Shown: positions 34,181-43,496, counted from the stretch's first letter. The stretch is 64,000 nucleotides of DNA from Bacillus nitratireducens (GCF_001884135.1 NZ_MAOC01000081.1:1-64000); one strand, 5' to 3'. The notes: generated by a model not told the origin, from the sequence alone. Made by a program: numbers and translations.

Positions 34181-35263
34181 CTATTCTCCGATACCAGATT
34201 GTACAACATTAATTTTTACATTAACTGCAACGTCTACGCTAGGATACATTTCTTGAATTTGTTTCATGCTCCATTTTCTTGAGTGGCTACGAATTTCTTC
34301 ACGTATACCGATCGGATCGATTTCTTTTTCTTGGAATTGTTTTATTAATTCGTTTAAATGTTTTTCGAGTGTTTTTTCTACATGTTTTTTTACGTAAGTT
34401 ACATTTTCGCTCTTCGATAAATCAAGCCAGCCAGGGGCATTTTTTATAAGTCCATTTAATTTCAGTCGAATGTGAACTTTCGGAATGTCACCGGCGTCGG
34501 AAAGGGAACAAACACTATTTCCAGATAAGTTTTGGGTTGATATTAAGCCTTTATGTTTACCTTGACGTATCGGAACTTCGTAACGTCCATTTTTAGTTGG
34601 ATTAATGAGTAATTTAAATAAAAAAGATCCTGCTTTATCTGTATACATAGCTACTTTATCCTTTTTTAAAAAAGCGAGTCCTTTAATGGAAGCAGACTTG
34701 TCTTCTGCAACTTGAATATAAGGAAGAAATGGATCGCAGCCAGATGAATAAAAATCATATAGAAAAATATTTAAAGCCATCCGAGGGATTGTCTCCGTTT
34801 CTATATTTTGCTCCAATAAATCAGATAGATATAGCGATCCATTTGTTTTGACATGTTTAAGTAATTCTTCTGTTGAACCGTCTACAAGCGCTAGCTGCAC
34901 ATCTCGGCCAATGTTAGGGTCACGTTGTAAGTTGTTAATAACATCTCCGATTCCACGTTCACCAAATGATTTTCCAAATAGGACAACGCGCATTTGACCT
35001 ACAGCAATCGTATGTGGTGATTTTGCATTTAGAAGTGAAGAGATTGTTTCAATCGTGCCGGCAGTAGTTGACTGAGTTTCTGGTTTTGACTGAACCCCTT
35101 TTGTGTAATCGGGATAAAGGATCGTCCCGCGAAATTTTTTATCTTTCGTTATGTCAAAGCCGCCCACATGAATAATTCGTTGTGTGTCTACTATATTCGG
35201 CTGTGTACAGCCGGATAGAAAAACTAAGATGATAATGGATAAGCACAGTAAAATATTTTTCAT
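34181..35263 (-). CDS. Spore germinant receptor lipoprotein (GerAC family)
   Basis: 360 residues. Lipoprotein signal with lipobox LSGC (Cys19) and the Ger(x)C family layout (IIHVGGFDITKD, then a C-terminal domain with EEIRSHSRKWSMKQIQEMYP). It forms the C subunit of the receptor, anchored by lipid. Its start overlaps the A-subunit stop by four bases. Confidence 0.9.
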   Translation of the reverse strand: MKNILLCLSIIILVFLSGCTQPNIVDTQRIIHVGGFDITKDKKFRGTILYPDYTKGVQSKPETQSTTAGTIETISSLLNAKSPHTIAVGQMRVVLFGKSFGERGIGDVINNLQRDPNIGRDVQLALVDGSTEELLKHVKTNGSLYLSDLLEQNIETETIPRMALNIFLYDFYSSGCDPFLPYIQVAEDKSASIKGLAFLKKDKVAMYTDKAGSFLFKLLINPTKNGRYEVPIRQGKHKGLISTQNLSGNSVCSLSDAGDIPKVHIRLKLNGLIKNAPGWLDLSKSENVTYVKKHVEKTLEKHLNELIKQFQEKEIDPIGIREEIRSHSRKWSMKQIQEMYPSVDVAVNVKINVVQSGIGE

Positions 35264-36765
35264 TTTTCCCCACCGTCATGCTTTTCTTTCGCTTTGTTTG
35301 GATCATAGCGCCATTTCCTTTTCGGTCTTAGAAAAGATGCACGTCCTGCAGTTTGACTAAATGGAAGACGAAAGAGTCCTTCAGCTGTACCTAACCCACG
35401 AAATGGATATAAAGGTAATAAATAAGGTGATCCAAGTGATTTTAAGCGAATTAAATGAGCTAATATGAATACAAATCCGACGATTAGCCCTACACCTCCA
35501 AATGCTCCAGCTAAAATGATGAGAGGGAATCGTAATATCCGGATAGTAGAAGACATTTTTACTGTTGGTGTTGTAAAAGAAGCAAGCGCAGATAACGCAA
35601 CTGCAATTAATAAAATAGTACTCGTTAAAGCAGCCTCAACAGATGCTTGTCCAATTACGATTCCTCCAACAATACCAATCGTTTGGCCGACTTTAGTCGG
35701 TAAACGAGCTCCAGCCTCGCGCAGCAATTCAATTGTAATTTCTAAAAAAAGTGCTTCTAAAACAGGTGGAAAGGGTACGTTAGCTCTAGAATAAATAATA
35801 GGACCGAGTAAATCTGCAGGAATCATTTGATAGTGATACGTTAATACAGCTGTATAAATAGCTGATGAAAATAAAGAGAATGCTGCTCCGAAAAAACGAA
35901 CCATTCTAAGAAATGAGCCTGCTATCCATGGTAAATAATAATCTTCTGGAGATACAAAGAAATCGAGTAATGTCGCCGGTCCAGCTAATGCATATGGTGA
36001 ACCATCTGTTAAAATGACAACACCGCCATTAATGAGTGCATAAACAGAACGATCTAAGCGCTCTGTAGGTAGTAAAACAGGGAAAGGAGAGTTACTATTA
36101 TCGCTAATAAATTGTTCGATCATAGTCGCATCGAAAGGAACATCAAAGTCAATGCCTTGTAGGCGCTGCATTGCAGTAGTGACGTGCTGATCATTTGTAA
36201 TGCCTTCGATGTAAGCAACTATGACCTTTGTTTTTGATATAGAGCCAACTACAACTTCTTTGAAAACTAATTGCTCCGTTACAATACTTCGGCGAAGTAA
36301 GTGTGTATTTGTATCAATATTTTCAACGAATCCGACTTTGGGACCGATTACACTATATTCATTTTCTGTATCGTTATATAATCGTGTACCTAAAACTGAA
36401 CTTTCAGCACGAATAAGTGCATATTCTGCTGCTTGAGAATCATTTTTTAGCTGTATGAGCACATACCCACCTAATAATTTTTCACGAATATCGTCAATAG
36501 AAGGGCCTGTGATAATCTCCTCAAGTGTGACGATATTTGCTATATCACTTATATTTTCAATGTGACCTAATTCTCTTTTTATAGGTGTTAAAATAAATCG
36601 ATTAATGAGGAGTGATTCAGCTGTAGATTTGTAATAAAACAAACATAATGTCCCATCGTCTACTACGTTATAAGAAACGAAATCACTAGATTCTTTCATC
36701 GTATGGATAAACTCGGGAATGGAACAGATTGTTTTTTTATTCTTTTTAGATGTTGAACGCAACAT
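35260..36765 (-). CDS. Spore germinant receptor subunit A (GerAA family)
   Basis: 501 residues. A soluble N-terminal region of about 250 residues, then five to six membrane helices, as in GerAA/SpoVAF proteins. Family blocks SRANVPFPPVLEALFLEI and VGIVGGIVIGQA are present. ATG at 36765 is chosen since GGTGAGAAA lies just upstream; 36789 is the longer alternative. First gene of the operon; expression in the forespore under sigma-G is expected for the family, but I could not identify the promoter with confidence. Confidence 0.9.
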   Translation of the reverse strand: MLRSTSKKNKKTICSIPEFIHTMKESSDFVSYNVVDDGTLCLFYYKSTAESLLINRFILTPIKRELGHIENISDIANIVTLEEIITGPSIDDIREKLLGGYVLIQLKNDSQAAEYALIRAESSVLGTRLYNDTENEYSVIGPKVGFVENIDTNTHLLRRSIVTEQLVFKEVVVGSISKTKVIVAYIEGITNDQHVTTAMQRLQGIDFDVPFDATMIEQFISDNSNSPFPVLLPTERLDRSVYALINGGVVILTDGSPYALAGPATLLDFFVSPEDYYLPWIAGSFLRMVRFFGAAFSLFSSAIYTAVLTYHYQMIPADLLGPIIYSRANVPFPPVLEALFLEITIELLREAGARLPTKVGQTIGIVGGIVIGQASVEAALTSTILLIAVALSALASFTTPTVKMSSTIRILRFPLIILAGAFGGVGLIVGFVFILAHLIRLKSLGSPYLLPLYPFRGLGTAEGLFRLPFSQTAGRASFLRPKRKWRYDPNKAKEKHDGGEK

Positions 36766-36846
36766 TTTCTCACCCCTGACATGCATCATTTACTTATGTT
36801 AGTTTTTGGGAAAGACGGGAATTTATACTTGAAAATTGAAAGTTCA

Positions 36847-36886
36847 TAAAGAAAAGGAAGAGTAATGAATATCTCTTCCTTTTTGG
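36847..36886 (-). terminator. Terminator of the secreted two-repeat protein gene
   Basis: AAAGGAAGAG / CTCTTCCTTT hairpin with a T-rich tail on the minus strand. Confidence 0.75.
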
Positions 36887-36890
36887 CATA

Positions 36891-37487
36891 TTAATTTGTT
36901 TTCTTTTCTTTAATAGATTTCACTAATTTAATCATTTCAGCTCGTATATCTTCTTTTTTAACATTTAATTTTTCTGCAATTTGTTTAATTTCCATTCCAT
37001 CTTTTTTCATTTTTAGTACATCATCGAGAGGGGTATTACTTTTTTGAGCGATGATTGTTAACACCGCGAACTGACGTAAGCCGATGTTATACTCTTTCAT
37101 TTTTTGTTTTAGCTTATCAGGTGTAGATTTGTGCATGTTTGCTAATTCTTGCAGTAGTGCTTTTTTCGTTTCTTTATTCATATGATGTTTTTTCAATTTA
37201 CTTGGATCTACACCGAAATGCTCGGCTGTTTTTTCCCAAGATTTATTTTGCTTATAGTAAGCTAAAACGTCCTTAATTTCTTTTTTGCTTATTCTTGCAA
37301 TGTGTGAAGCTTTCCAAATTTCATGTTTGTTATAGCCGAGTTTTTCGAGCGACTGCATTTCTTCTTTTGAAATAGGCTTATGATGGTGCATTGTTACTTC
37401 TTTTGGCGTGGCAGCGGAAGCAGGAAAGACAGATATCCCGCACAATAATGCTGCCATAGTCATACTTACTACGATTTTCTTGTACAT
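36891..37487 (-). CDS. Secreted helical protein with two internal repeats
   Basis: 198 residues. Signal peptide ending PASAA (about 25). The mature chain has two similar units near 49-100 and 129-180; both read YN...A..IA..S.....DVL...K.......AE...V, so they arose by duplication. Each unit ends in an HTH-like stretch (TAEHFGVDPSKLK and IAEKLNVKKEDIR). A His-rich MHHHKP lies near the mature N-terminus. Family not recognised; function unknown. Confidence 0.75.
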   Translation of the reverse strand: MYKKIVVSMTMAALLCGISVFPASAATPKEVTMHHHKPISKEEMQSLEKLGYNKHEIWKASHIARISKKEIKDVLAYYKQNKSWEKTAEHFGVDPSKLKKHHMNKETKKALLQELANMHKSTPDKLKQKMKEYNIGLRQFAVLTIIAQKSNTPLDDVLKMKKDGMEIKQIAEKLNVKKEDIRAEMIKLVKSIKEKKTN

Positions 37488-37623
37488 ATAAATTCCTCCT
37501 AGATGGATAATGTGGAAAACTTTACACTTATCATTTCCATAAAATGTGAAATACTTGTGAACAAGTTAAGTTTTTTTCTTCACAGTATGAAATGACGTTT
37601 TGGAAGTTTTCCAACATAAAACA

Positions 37624-37653
37624 TTGATTAATAGTAAAAAACTAGGGTATAAT
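37624..37653 (+). promoter_or_regulatory. Promoter of the nitroreductase gene
   Basis: TTGATT and a perfect TATAAT are 18 bases apart, 66 bases before the ATG. Confidence 0.6.
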
Positions 37654-37718
37654 CGAAATTGAAAATCAATATCAATAACAAACATATACATATAGATGAA
37701 AATAAGGGAGAGAAAAAT

Positions 37719-38279
37719 ATGACTACATATACTTCCATCGCAAATGTGATTAAAGAAAGACGTTCTGTTCGCACATTTACAGATAAAGCAGTAGAAAAAG
37801 AATTATTAATTGAACTATTAAACGATGCAACATGGGCGCCAAATCATAAAAACCGTGAACCATGGAATTGTAAATTATATATTGGAGAAGGCCGTCAGAA
37901 ATTAGTAGACGCAGTATTAAACTCTTTCACAGAAGAAGAAAGAGCGAAGCGCGGTAAAATTTTATCTGATCGTTTCTTAAGCACACCTGCACAAATCGTC
38001 GTATATATAAATGAAGACCCACGTCAAATTCAACGTGACGAAGATTACGCTGCAACATGTGCATTTATGCAAAACTTCCAACTGCTTGCTTGGGAACGTG
38101 GATTAGGTTCTGTTTGGAAATCAGGCGGATTAAACTACAACCCATTATTTATAGAAGGACTTGGTTTAACAAGAGGTCAACGCATCGTTGGAATTCTTCA
38201 CCTTGGCTATTTCGATAAAGCACCAGAAGGAAAAGCTCGTACACCGATTACGGAGAAGATGGAGATTATTGAGGGTTAA
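37719..38279 (+). CDS. Nitroreductase-family protein
   Basis: 186 residues, FMN-binding nitroreductase fold: RRSVRTF near the N-terminus, APNHKNREPW, and GLGSVWKSG in the middle. Reduces nitro compounds or quinones with NAD(P)H; the natural substrate is unknown. AGGGAG precedes the ATG at 37719. Monocistronic with a terminator after it. Confidence 0.88.
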   Translation: MTTYTSIANVIKERRSVRTFTDKAVEKELLIELLNDATWAPNHKNREPWNCKLYIGEGRQKLVDAVLNSFTEEERAKRGKILSDRFLSTPAQIVVYINEDPRQIQRDEDYAATCAFMQNFQLLAWERGLGSVWKSGGLNYNPLFIEGLGLTRGQRIVGILHLGYFDKAPEGKARTPITEKMEIIEG

Positions 38280-38282
38280 TAG

Positions 38283-38319
38283 ATGAGACATTCTCGTTTT
38301 TGCGAGAGTGTCTTTTTAT
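38283..38319 (+). terminator. Terminator after the nitroreductase gene
   Basis: GACATTCTCG / CGAGAGTGTC hairpin with one wobble, then T5. Confidence 0.85.
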
Positions 38320-38354
38320 TATGCAATCAATCCTCATGAAAGCTTGTTCCTCAT

Positions 38355-38362
38355 CATACACT
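38355..38362 (+). promoter_or_regulatory. Possible sigma-E -10 element of spoVR
   Basis: CATACACT resembles the sigma-E -10 box (CATACA-T), 31 bases before the ATG; a weak TCATGAA stands in the -35 place. In Bacillus subtilis spoVR is a mother-cell sigma-E gene, which makes this plausible. Confidence 0.45.
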
Positions 38363-38393
38363 TTCTTAAGGGAAAGTGTAAGGAGGGAAAATA

Positions 38394-39809
38394 ATGAGAG
38401 CAAGTGACGATAAAGCACTACAATATGCGATTGCTGAAATTACGGAAATTGCGACTGGATTTGGTCTTGATTTTTATCCGATGCGCTATGAAGTATGTCC
38501 AGCGGAAATTATTTATACATTTGGTGCATATGGGATGCCGACGAGGTTTTCGCATTGGAGTTTTGGAAAGCAATTTTTCAGAATGAAATTACAATACGAT
38601 TTGGGACTTAGTAAAATTTATGAACTCGTTATTAACTCTGATCCATGTTACGCCTTTTTATTAGATACGAATTCTTTAATTCAAAATAAATTAATCGTGG
38701 CGCACGTTTTAGCACATTGTGATTTCTTCAAAAATAATATTCGTTTCTCTAATACGAAACGCGATATGGTGGAGAGTATGGCAGCGACCGCAGATCGTGT
38801 GAAGGCGTATGAACATAAGTATGGAAGAGGAGAGGTAGAAACATTTTTAGATGCCGTACTTGCCATTCAAGAACATATTGATCCATCGCTTATGCGTCCG
38901 AAACTTGCTTGGAGTATTGGAGATTTAGAAGAGGATGTAGAAAAGAAAAAGATATCACAGTACGATGATTTATGGAATTTAGATGATCGAAACAAAAAGA
39001 GGGAACGACCTAATATGCATAAAAAGAAGAAAATCCCACCGCAGCCAGAAAAAGATTTACTCCTCTTTATTGAAGAATATAGCCGTGAGCTAGAAGAGTG
39101 GCAGCGCGACATATTAACGATGATGCGCGAGGAAATGTTATATTTCTGGCCACAGCTTGAAACGAAGATTATGAATGAAGGCTGGGCTTCCTTCTGGCAT
39201 CAACGTATACTTCGTGAAATGGACTTAACATCTTCTGAAGCGATCGAATTCGCGAAGCTTAACGCAGGTGTCGTACAGCCATCAAAAACAAGTATTAATC
39301 CATACTACCTCGGTATTAAAATGTTCGAAGATATTGAAGAGCGCTATAATAACCCGACAGAAGAAATGAAGCGACGCGGTGTGAAGCCTGGTTCTGGTCG
39401 TGACAAAATCTTTGAAGTAAGGGAAATTGAATGGGATGTATCGTTCCTAAGAAACTATTTAAATAAAAAACTTGTAATGAGAGAAGATATGTACTTATTC
39501 CAGCGCCAAGGAAAAGAATATAAAGTAATTGATAAAGAATGGGAGCATGTGCGTGATCAACTTGTAAATATGCGTACTAATGGAGGTTTCCCGTACTTAG
39601 TAGTAGAAGATGGAGACTACTTAAAGAATGGGGAATTGTACATTAAACATAGCTATGAAGGAATTGAACTAGATTTAAAATACTTAGAAAAAGTATTACC
39701 GTACCTTCATCAGTTATGGGGAAGAACGGTGCATATGGAGTCGATTGTGGAGAGTAAGGGCGTTGTGTTTTCTTATGATGGGAAGATGGTGCATCGGAAG
39801 TATGTGTGA
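38394..39809 (+). CDS. spoVR: Stage V sporulation protein R (SpoVR)
   Basis: 471 residues, full length for SpoVR/YcgB. Family blocks [15 protein letters not shown] and [14 protein letters not shown] are intact. It is needed for proper spore cortex formation in Bacillus subtilis; the biochemical role is unknown. AAGGAGG lies eight bases before the ATG. A 33-base piece of its sequence (39276-39308) recurs as a relic at 43266-43298. Confidence 0.94.
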   Translation: MRASDDKALQYAIAEITEIATGFGLDFYPMRYEVCPAEIIYTFGAYGMPTRFSHWSFGKQFFRMKLQYDLGLSKIYELVINSDPCYAFLLDTNSLIQNKLIVAHVLAHCDFFKNNIRFSNTKRDMVESMAATADRVKAYEHKYGRGEVETFLDAVLAIQEHIDPSLMRPKLAWSIGDLEEDVEKKKISQYDDLWNLDDRNKKRERPNMHKKKKIPPQPEKDLLLFIEEYSRELEEWQRDILTMMREEMLYFWPQLETKIMNEGWASFWHQRILREMDLTSSEAIEFAKLNAGVVQPSKTSINPYYLGIKMFEDIEERYNNPTEEMKRRGVKPGSGRDKIFEVREIEWDVSFLRNYLNKKLVMREDMYLFQRQGKEYKVIDKEWEHVRDQLVNMRTNGGFPYLVVEDGDYLKNGELYIKHSYEGIELDLKYLEKVLPYLHQLWGRTVHMESIVESKGVVFSYDGKMVHRKYV

Positions 39810-39810
39810 G

Positions 39811-39851
39811 GAAAAGAACGGACATAGAAATGCTATGTCCGTTCTTTTTTA
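39811..39851 (+). terminator. Terminator after spoVR
   Basis: AAAGAACGGACATAG / CTATGTCCGTTCTTT, loop AAATG, followed by T6. Confidence 0.92.
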
Positions 39852-39918
39852 TTTGGAACAAAGTTAAATATGCTATTCTTGAAGAAAGGGAGTTATATAT
39901 AGAAATGGAGCAATTCAA

Positions 39919-41181
39919 ATGAGCAAAATAGGGGTATGCAAGGTGGATATTACGCCGCCTTTAGGTATTGATTTTATCGGATATCATAGAGAAACAGGGA
40001 TTAATAATATTGAAGAGCGTATCTATGGGACGATCTTTGTGTTTGAAAAAGATGAAATGAAGACTGTGTTTATAAGTATTGATAATATTGGGATGTTAGT
40101 AGAAGATACGAATATTATTCGTGAGCGAGTAGCGAGTAGGCTTCATGTACCATTTGAGCGAATAACAGTTGTTTATACACATACACACTCTGGTCCGGAA
40201 ACAGTTGGTGATCAACCTTTACTAAAGTCGTATAAAACGATTTTACTAAATAATGTAGTGCAAGGTGCTATTACTGCGAATAATAATATGCGGTTATGTG
40301 AAGTTGGCTGGGGTGTTACGACAGGTGATATTGGAGTAAACCGAAGAGAGAGAACACCTGATGGAAAAGCAAAGATGGGCACAAATATAGAAGGTATTGT
40401 AGATAAAAGAATTGGTGTTTTAGCAATGAGAAATGCTGAATCAAAGGAGTTAGTAGGGATCGTTGTATTTTGCACTGCGCATCCGAATGTTTTAAAAGGT
40501 GATAGTGATGTATTATCAGCGGATTATCCAGGAATGACGAGAGAGATTCTTGAGAAGATAGTAAACTGTCCTGTTATTATCGTTCAAGGTGCTGCTGGAA
40601 ATGTGAATGCGAAATATCGCGGTTCAAGGGAAGCATTAAAACAAATGGCTTACACACTTAGTGGACATGTATTAACGATGTTGCCAATAGTTACATATAG
40701 CCCAATTATAAATTTAAGAACAATTTCGAGTACGATGCAAATGAAGTTGAAGGATATTCCCGAAATTGATGAGATACGAAGCATGGCTCAATTAGCGGAG
40801 AAGCAGTGGGGCGTGAATACGGATGAATGGCTTACTATCGTTTTAGAGAAATATAAGCAAGGTATTCGGCAGTTAAGTGTTGATTTAGAAGTTCAACTGT
40901 TTCAAATTAATGATGGTATGTTCTCTGGGATACCGATGGAACCTTTTTCAGAAACTGCGTTAGAAGTGAGAGAGAGTCTTCAAAATGAACTAGCTTTCTT
41001 TGGTGGGTATACGAATGGATATATTGGTTACTTACCGACAAAAGAGGAGTATGCATATGGTGGGTATGAAGTGGAATTAAATCCTGTTGTGTATGGGCCG
41101 GTTACAAACTTGTTGATGCCGCCAGAGGAGAATACGGCGGAGTTGATTGTACAGAGAGTTATAAAATTACATAATGCGTAA
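39919..41181 (+). CDS. Neutral/alkaline ceramidase-like protein
   Basis: 420 residues matching the N-terminal catalytic region of the neutral/alkaline non-lysosomal ceramidase family (VDITPPLG, VVYTHTHSGPE, FCTAHPNVL and GAAGNVN). True neutral ceramidases are longer, with a C-terminal domain and signal peptide; both are missing here, so a cytoplasmic hydrolase of another amide is as likely. GGAG lies nine bases before the ATG. The first codons (39948-39973) recur in the relic at 43293-43318. Confidence 0.8.
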   Translation: MSKIGVCKVDITPPLGIDFIGYHRETGINNIEERIYGTIFVFEKDEMKTVFISIDNIGMLVEDTNIIRERVASRLHVPFERITVVYTHTHSGPETVGDQPLLKSYKTILLNNVVQGAITANNNMRLCEVGWGVTTGDIGVNRRERTPDGKAKMGTNIEGIVDKRIGVLAMRNAESKELVGIVVFCTAHPNVLKGDSDVLSADYPGMTREILEKIVNCPVIIVQGAAGNVNAKYRGSREALKQMAYTLSGHVLTMLPIVTYSPIINLRTISSTMQMKLKDIPEIDEIRSMAQLAEKQWGVNTDEWLTIVLEKYKQGIRQLSVDLEVQLFQINDGMFSGIPMEPFSETALEVRESLQNELAFFGGYTNGYIGYLPTKEEYAYGGYEVELNPVVYGPVTNLLMPPEENTAELIVQRVIKLHNA

Positions 41182-41245
41182 AATATAGACTCTCATATAT
41201 TTAATATGAAATTTAAAGGAAACAATAATTATTAGTAAGAATGTA

Positions 41246-41297
41246 GAAAACGAATCCGTTTTGAAAAAGAATAATCAAAGTGGATTCGTTTTTTATA
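41246..41297 (+). terminator. Terminator between convergent genes
   Basis: AAAACGAATCC / GGATTCGTTTT with a longer inner loop, followed by T6 on the plus strand and A-run on the other side. Confidence 0.75.
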
Positions 41298-41309
41298 TGG
41301 AGTTTTTGT

Positions 41310-41783
41310 TTACCAAACAGGTCGTATGCTCGATGATAATTTTCCTGTATTTTCTTTAGTAACGAATGTTGTTAAATCCTCTTTAAGCATTTGCATTCGT
41401 TCTGCACCTATGTTTGCAATCCATCGTTGTTCTATTTCAGCTACTATTTCTTCTTTTGCTTTCATTACTGCTAAACCACGCTCGGTTAAAACAATGATTT
41501 TACCTCTTTTATCAGTAGGATGCGTTTGGCGTGTGACATAACCACTGTTCTCCAGAGAATCTACCATTTTACTTATGGCCTGTTTTGAAACCCCTAAATA
41601 TTCAGCTAGTTCTATACCGGTTGCTCCATTAGGAAGGATGCGTTTGAACATAAAACCGTGTGCTGGCCTAATATCTTCAAATCCCAATTCACTTAATCTA
41701 TCATGTAGTTCAGTAATTAATGTACTGAAAGATAATGATAAAAGTGAAGTAAGGTCTAGTTCGTTAAATGTTTGATGATCCAT
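41310..41783 (-). CDS. MarR-family transcriptional regulator
   Basis: 157 residues. The winged HTH is at about 54-110 (GATGIELAEYLGVSKQAISKMVDSLENSGYV, wing THPTDKRGKIIVLTERG). GGAGG precedes the ATG at 41783; the frame opens at 41810. Two near-identical 19-base palindromes lie in the divergent promoter region, so it should repress itself and perhaps the DUF3238 gene. Confidence 0.88.
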   Translation of the reverse strand: MDHQTFNELDLTSLLSLSFSTLITELHDRLSELGFEDIRPAHGFMFKRILPNGATGIELAEYLGVSKQAISKMVDSLENSGYVTRQTHPTDKRGKIIVLTERGLAVMKAKEEIVAEIEQRWIANIGAERMQMLKEDLTTFVTKENTGKLSSSIRPVW

Positions 41784-41803
41784 ATATATAACCTCCGCGA
41801 TTG

Positions 41804-41822
41804 TAGTCAATTAAGTTGACTA
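41804..41822. promoter_or_regulatory. MarR operator palindrome A
   Basis: TAGTCAATTAAGTTGACTA is an inverted repeat (TAGTCAA / TTGACTA). A second copy is centred 49 bases away. Confidence 0.75.
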
Positions 41823-41852
41823 TAGGTGAAACCTATTGTACTATACAGGATA

Positions 41853-41871
41853 TAGTCAATCAAATTGACTA
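41853..41871. promoter_or_regulatory. MarR operator palindrome B
   Basis: TAGTCAATCAAATTGACTA has the same arms as palindrome A, differing only in the centre. TTGACTATAT could serve as a -35 for the downstream DUF3238 gene. Confidence 0.75.
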
Positions 41872-41928
41872 TATGTTAGTGATAGAGCAAATAATGATTT
41901 ATCTAAATAGAAGCAATGGAGGTTTCAC

Positions 41929-42513
41929 ATGGTTAATATCGTTAAAATCAGAGGGAGTGTATTTGCACCATATGCATCGCTGGAACCTATTAAGGATCCT
42001 GCAACAGGAAGAGCGTTTGAATATGCTGGAGATGCACGTGAATTTGCACCATACGCTGTGAACACAAAGCGCTCAAGATTAGAACAAGAAGTGATTGTTG
42101 ATTTTTATAAAAGAGAAATTTTCACATATGCAGATGCTTGTATCGTCACTGTGAAGATTACAAATCCAGATGGCTCAATTGAGTATCAAAAGGGAGAAAC
42201 AAGTACAGATAACATTGCATGTACAAACATTGTATGGAGTAAAGATGAAGTTTCATTTGAAATGAGAGCAAGTGCAAGTAATCCTTTAAACGCGGCAGCA
42301 CCTGCAGCTGATTATTTTTTGACTATACGAGTTAATGAAAGTGGTACTGTGCATGTTGAAGGTGTACATGATGGTTTCCCTTGCTATGAATTTTATAAAC
42401 AATTAGACTTTGGTTCATTTGAATTAATATACACGCATGATTTCAGAGAAACGGATGATACCCCAGCAGCACTAGCGGGAGAAATGGAATATAGTTTTAA
42501 AACGACAATCTAA
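41929..42513 (+). CDS. DUF3238 protein, copy 1
   Basis: 194 residues of the DUF3238 family, typical of the Bacillus cereus group: VNIVKIRGSVFAPYASLEP, VNTKRSRLEQEVIVDFYKRE, SASNPLNAAAPAADY and HDGFPCYEFYKQLDFGSFE. No signal peptide or membrane segment; beta-rich. Function unknown. Divergent from the MarR regulator. GGAGG precedes the ATG. It is about 60% identical by eye to copy 2 downstream. Confidence 0.82.
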   Translation: MVNIVKIRGSVFAPYASLEPIKDPATGRAFEYAGDAREFAPYAVNTKRSRLEQEVIVDFYKREIFTYADACIVTVKITNPDGSIEYQKGETSTDNIACTNIVWSKDEVSFEMRASASNPLNAAAPAADYFLTIRVNESGTVHVEGVHDGFPCYEFYKQLDFGSFELIYTHDFRETDDTPAALAGEMEYSFKTTI

Positions 42514-42607
42514 TAAATATAGCGCTATTTTTCAGAAGGAAGTAGCAAATGTAAAAGAGAAGGCTATTGATTATGGGAACGAAATTGTGGTCTGTTTTAC
42601 TCCATAG
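42512..42607 (+). pseudogene. Possible 3' remnant of a lost gene between the DUF3238 copies
   Basis: The frame ending at 42607 reads NKYSAIFQKEVANVKEKAI, then DYGNEIVVCFTP and a stop. It has no start codon or ribosome site, yet the composition is protein-like. It may be the tail of a gene removed when the DUF3238 genes were duplicated. Weak evidence; could be chance. Confidence 0.25.
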
Positions 42608-42645
42608 TATGCAGTATCTAAAATAAAATTATAGAGGTGTTTCTT

Positions 42646-43230
42646 ATGGCCAATATCGTTAAAATTAGAGCCAACGTATTTATTCCAATGTCTTGGACAG
42701 AACCGAAGAAGGATGTACAAACAGGGAAAGTAATCCAATTCGAAGGTGATTCACGTGAATTTACACCACATGCGGTAAATACTATGCGCTCTAGAGTTGA
42801 GCAAGAGGTAGTAGTGGACTTTTATAAAGAAGAAGTGTTTTCATATGCAAACACGGGTATTACGACAGAGAAGGTCACAAATCCAGATGGTTCTGCGAAT
42901 AAAAGAACAGGAAAAGCGAGTACTGAAAATATTGTGTGTACGGATATTTCATGGAATTCTGACGGTGTGCAATTCAAAATGAGTGCAAGCGCTAGTAATC
43001 CGTTAAATATGTATGCCCCTCCTGTGGACTATTTATTAACTGTATGTGTGAAAAAGGATGGTAGTATCGATATTCAAGGAGAACATGATGGATTCCCTTG
43101 TTTCGAATTTTATAAGCAAGTAGATTTCGGTTCATTTGAACAAATTTATACACATGATTTTAGAGAAACTGGTGATACACCTGAAGCGTTAGGTGGAGAA
43201 ATGGATTATAGTTTTACAAAGAGTTTATAG
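42646..43230 (+). CDS. DUF3238 protein, copy 2
   Basis: 194 residues, same length and layout as copy 1 (ANIVKIRANVFIPMSWTEP, HDGFPCFEFYKQVDFGSFE). AGAGGTG precedes the ATG at 42646; the frame opens three codons earlier. The tandem pair looks like a local duplication followed by divergence. Function unknown. Confidence 0.82.
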   Translation: MANIVKIRANVFIPMSWTEPKKDVQTGKVIQFEGDSREFTPHAVNTMRSRVEQEVVVDFYKEEVFSYANTGITTEKVTNPDGSANKRTGKASTENIVCTDISWNSDGVQFKMSASASNPLNMYAPPVDYLLTVCVKKDGSIDIQGEHDGFPCFEFYKQVDFGSFEQIYTHDFRETGDTPEALGGEMDYSFTKSL

Positions 43231-43265
43231 GAAGTATGACAAATTACTTCATTCGTAAATGAATT

Positions 43266-43318
43266 CAGCCGTCAAAAATAAGTATTACTCCATACTACGC
43301 CGCCTTTAGGCATGGATT
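43266..43318 (+). other. Chimeric relic: spoVR piece joined to ceramidase-gene piece
   Basis: 43266-43298 matches spoVR 39276-39308 at 30 of 33 bases, and 43293-43318 matches the start of the ceramidase-like gene (39948-39973) at 23 of 26. The two pieces overlap at TACTAC and are in different reading frames, so nothing is encoded. It looks like the scar of a duplicated spoVR-ceramidase segment that later lost its middle. Confidence 0.6.
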
Positions 43319-43330
43319 CAATCATACAGA

Positions 43331-43364
43331 AAAGAACTTGGAGCTATCTAAGTTCTTTTTTGTT
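43331..43364 (+). terminator. Terminator before the sulfur cluster
   Basis: AAGAACTT / AAGTTCTT hairpin with a ten-base loop, then T6. It may end the DUF3238 transcript. Confidence 0.7.
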
Positions 43365-43392
43365 TCGAATTTGTGAACAAAAGATATATATA

Positions 43393-43437
43393 TTGAAAAT
43401 GATTTTTGTATATTTTATTATATACCCATACGGGTAT
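43393..43437 (+). promoter_or_regulatory. Promoter and CstR-like operator 1
   Basis: TTGAAA-17-TATTAT (43393-43421), directly followed by the palindrome ATACCCATACGGGTAT (43422-43437) over the start site. The palindrome type recurs four more times in the cluster. Confidence 0.75.
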
Positions 43438-43496
43438 GAGTTTTTGTTTGTAATACATGAAGAAATTAAATAATAAACAACATGGAGGTTTGAAAT

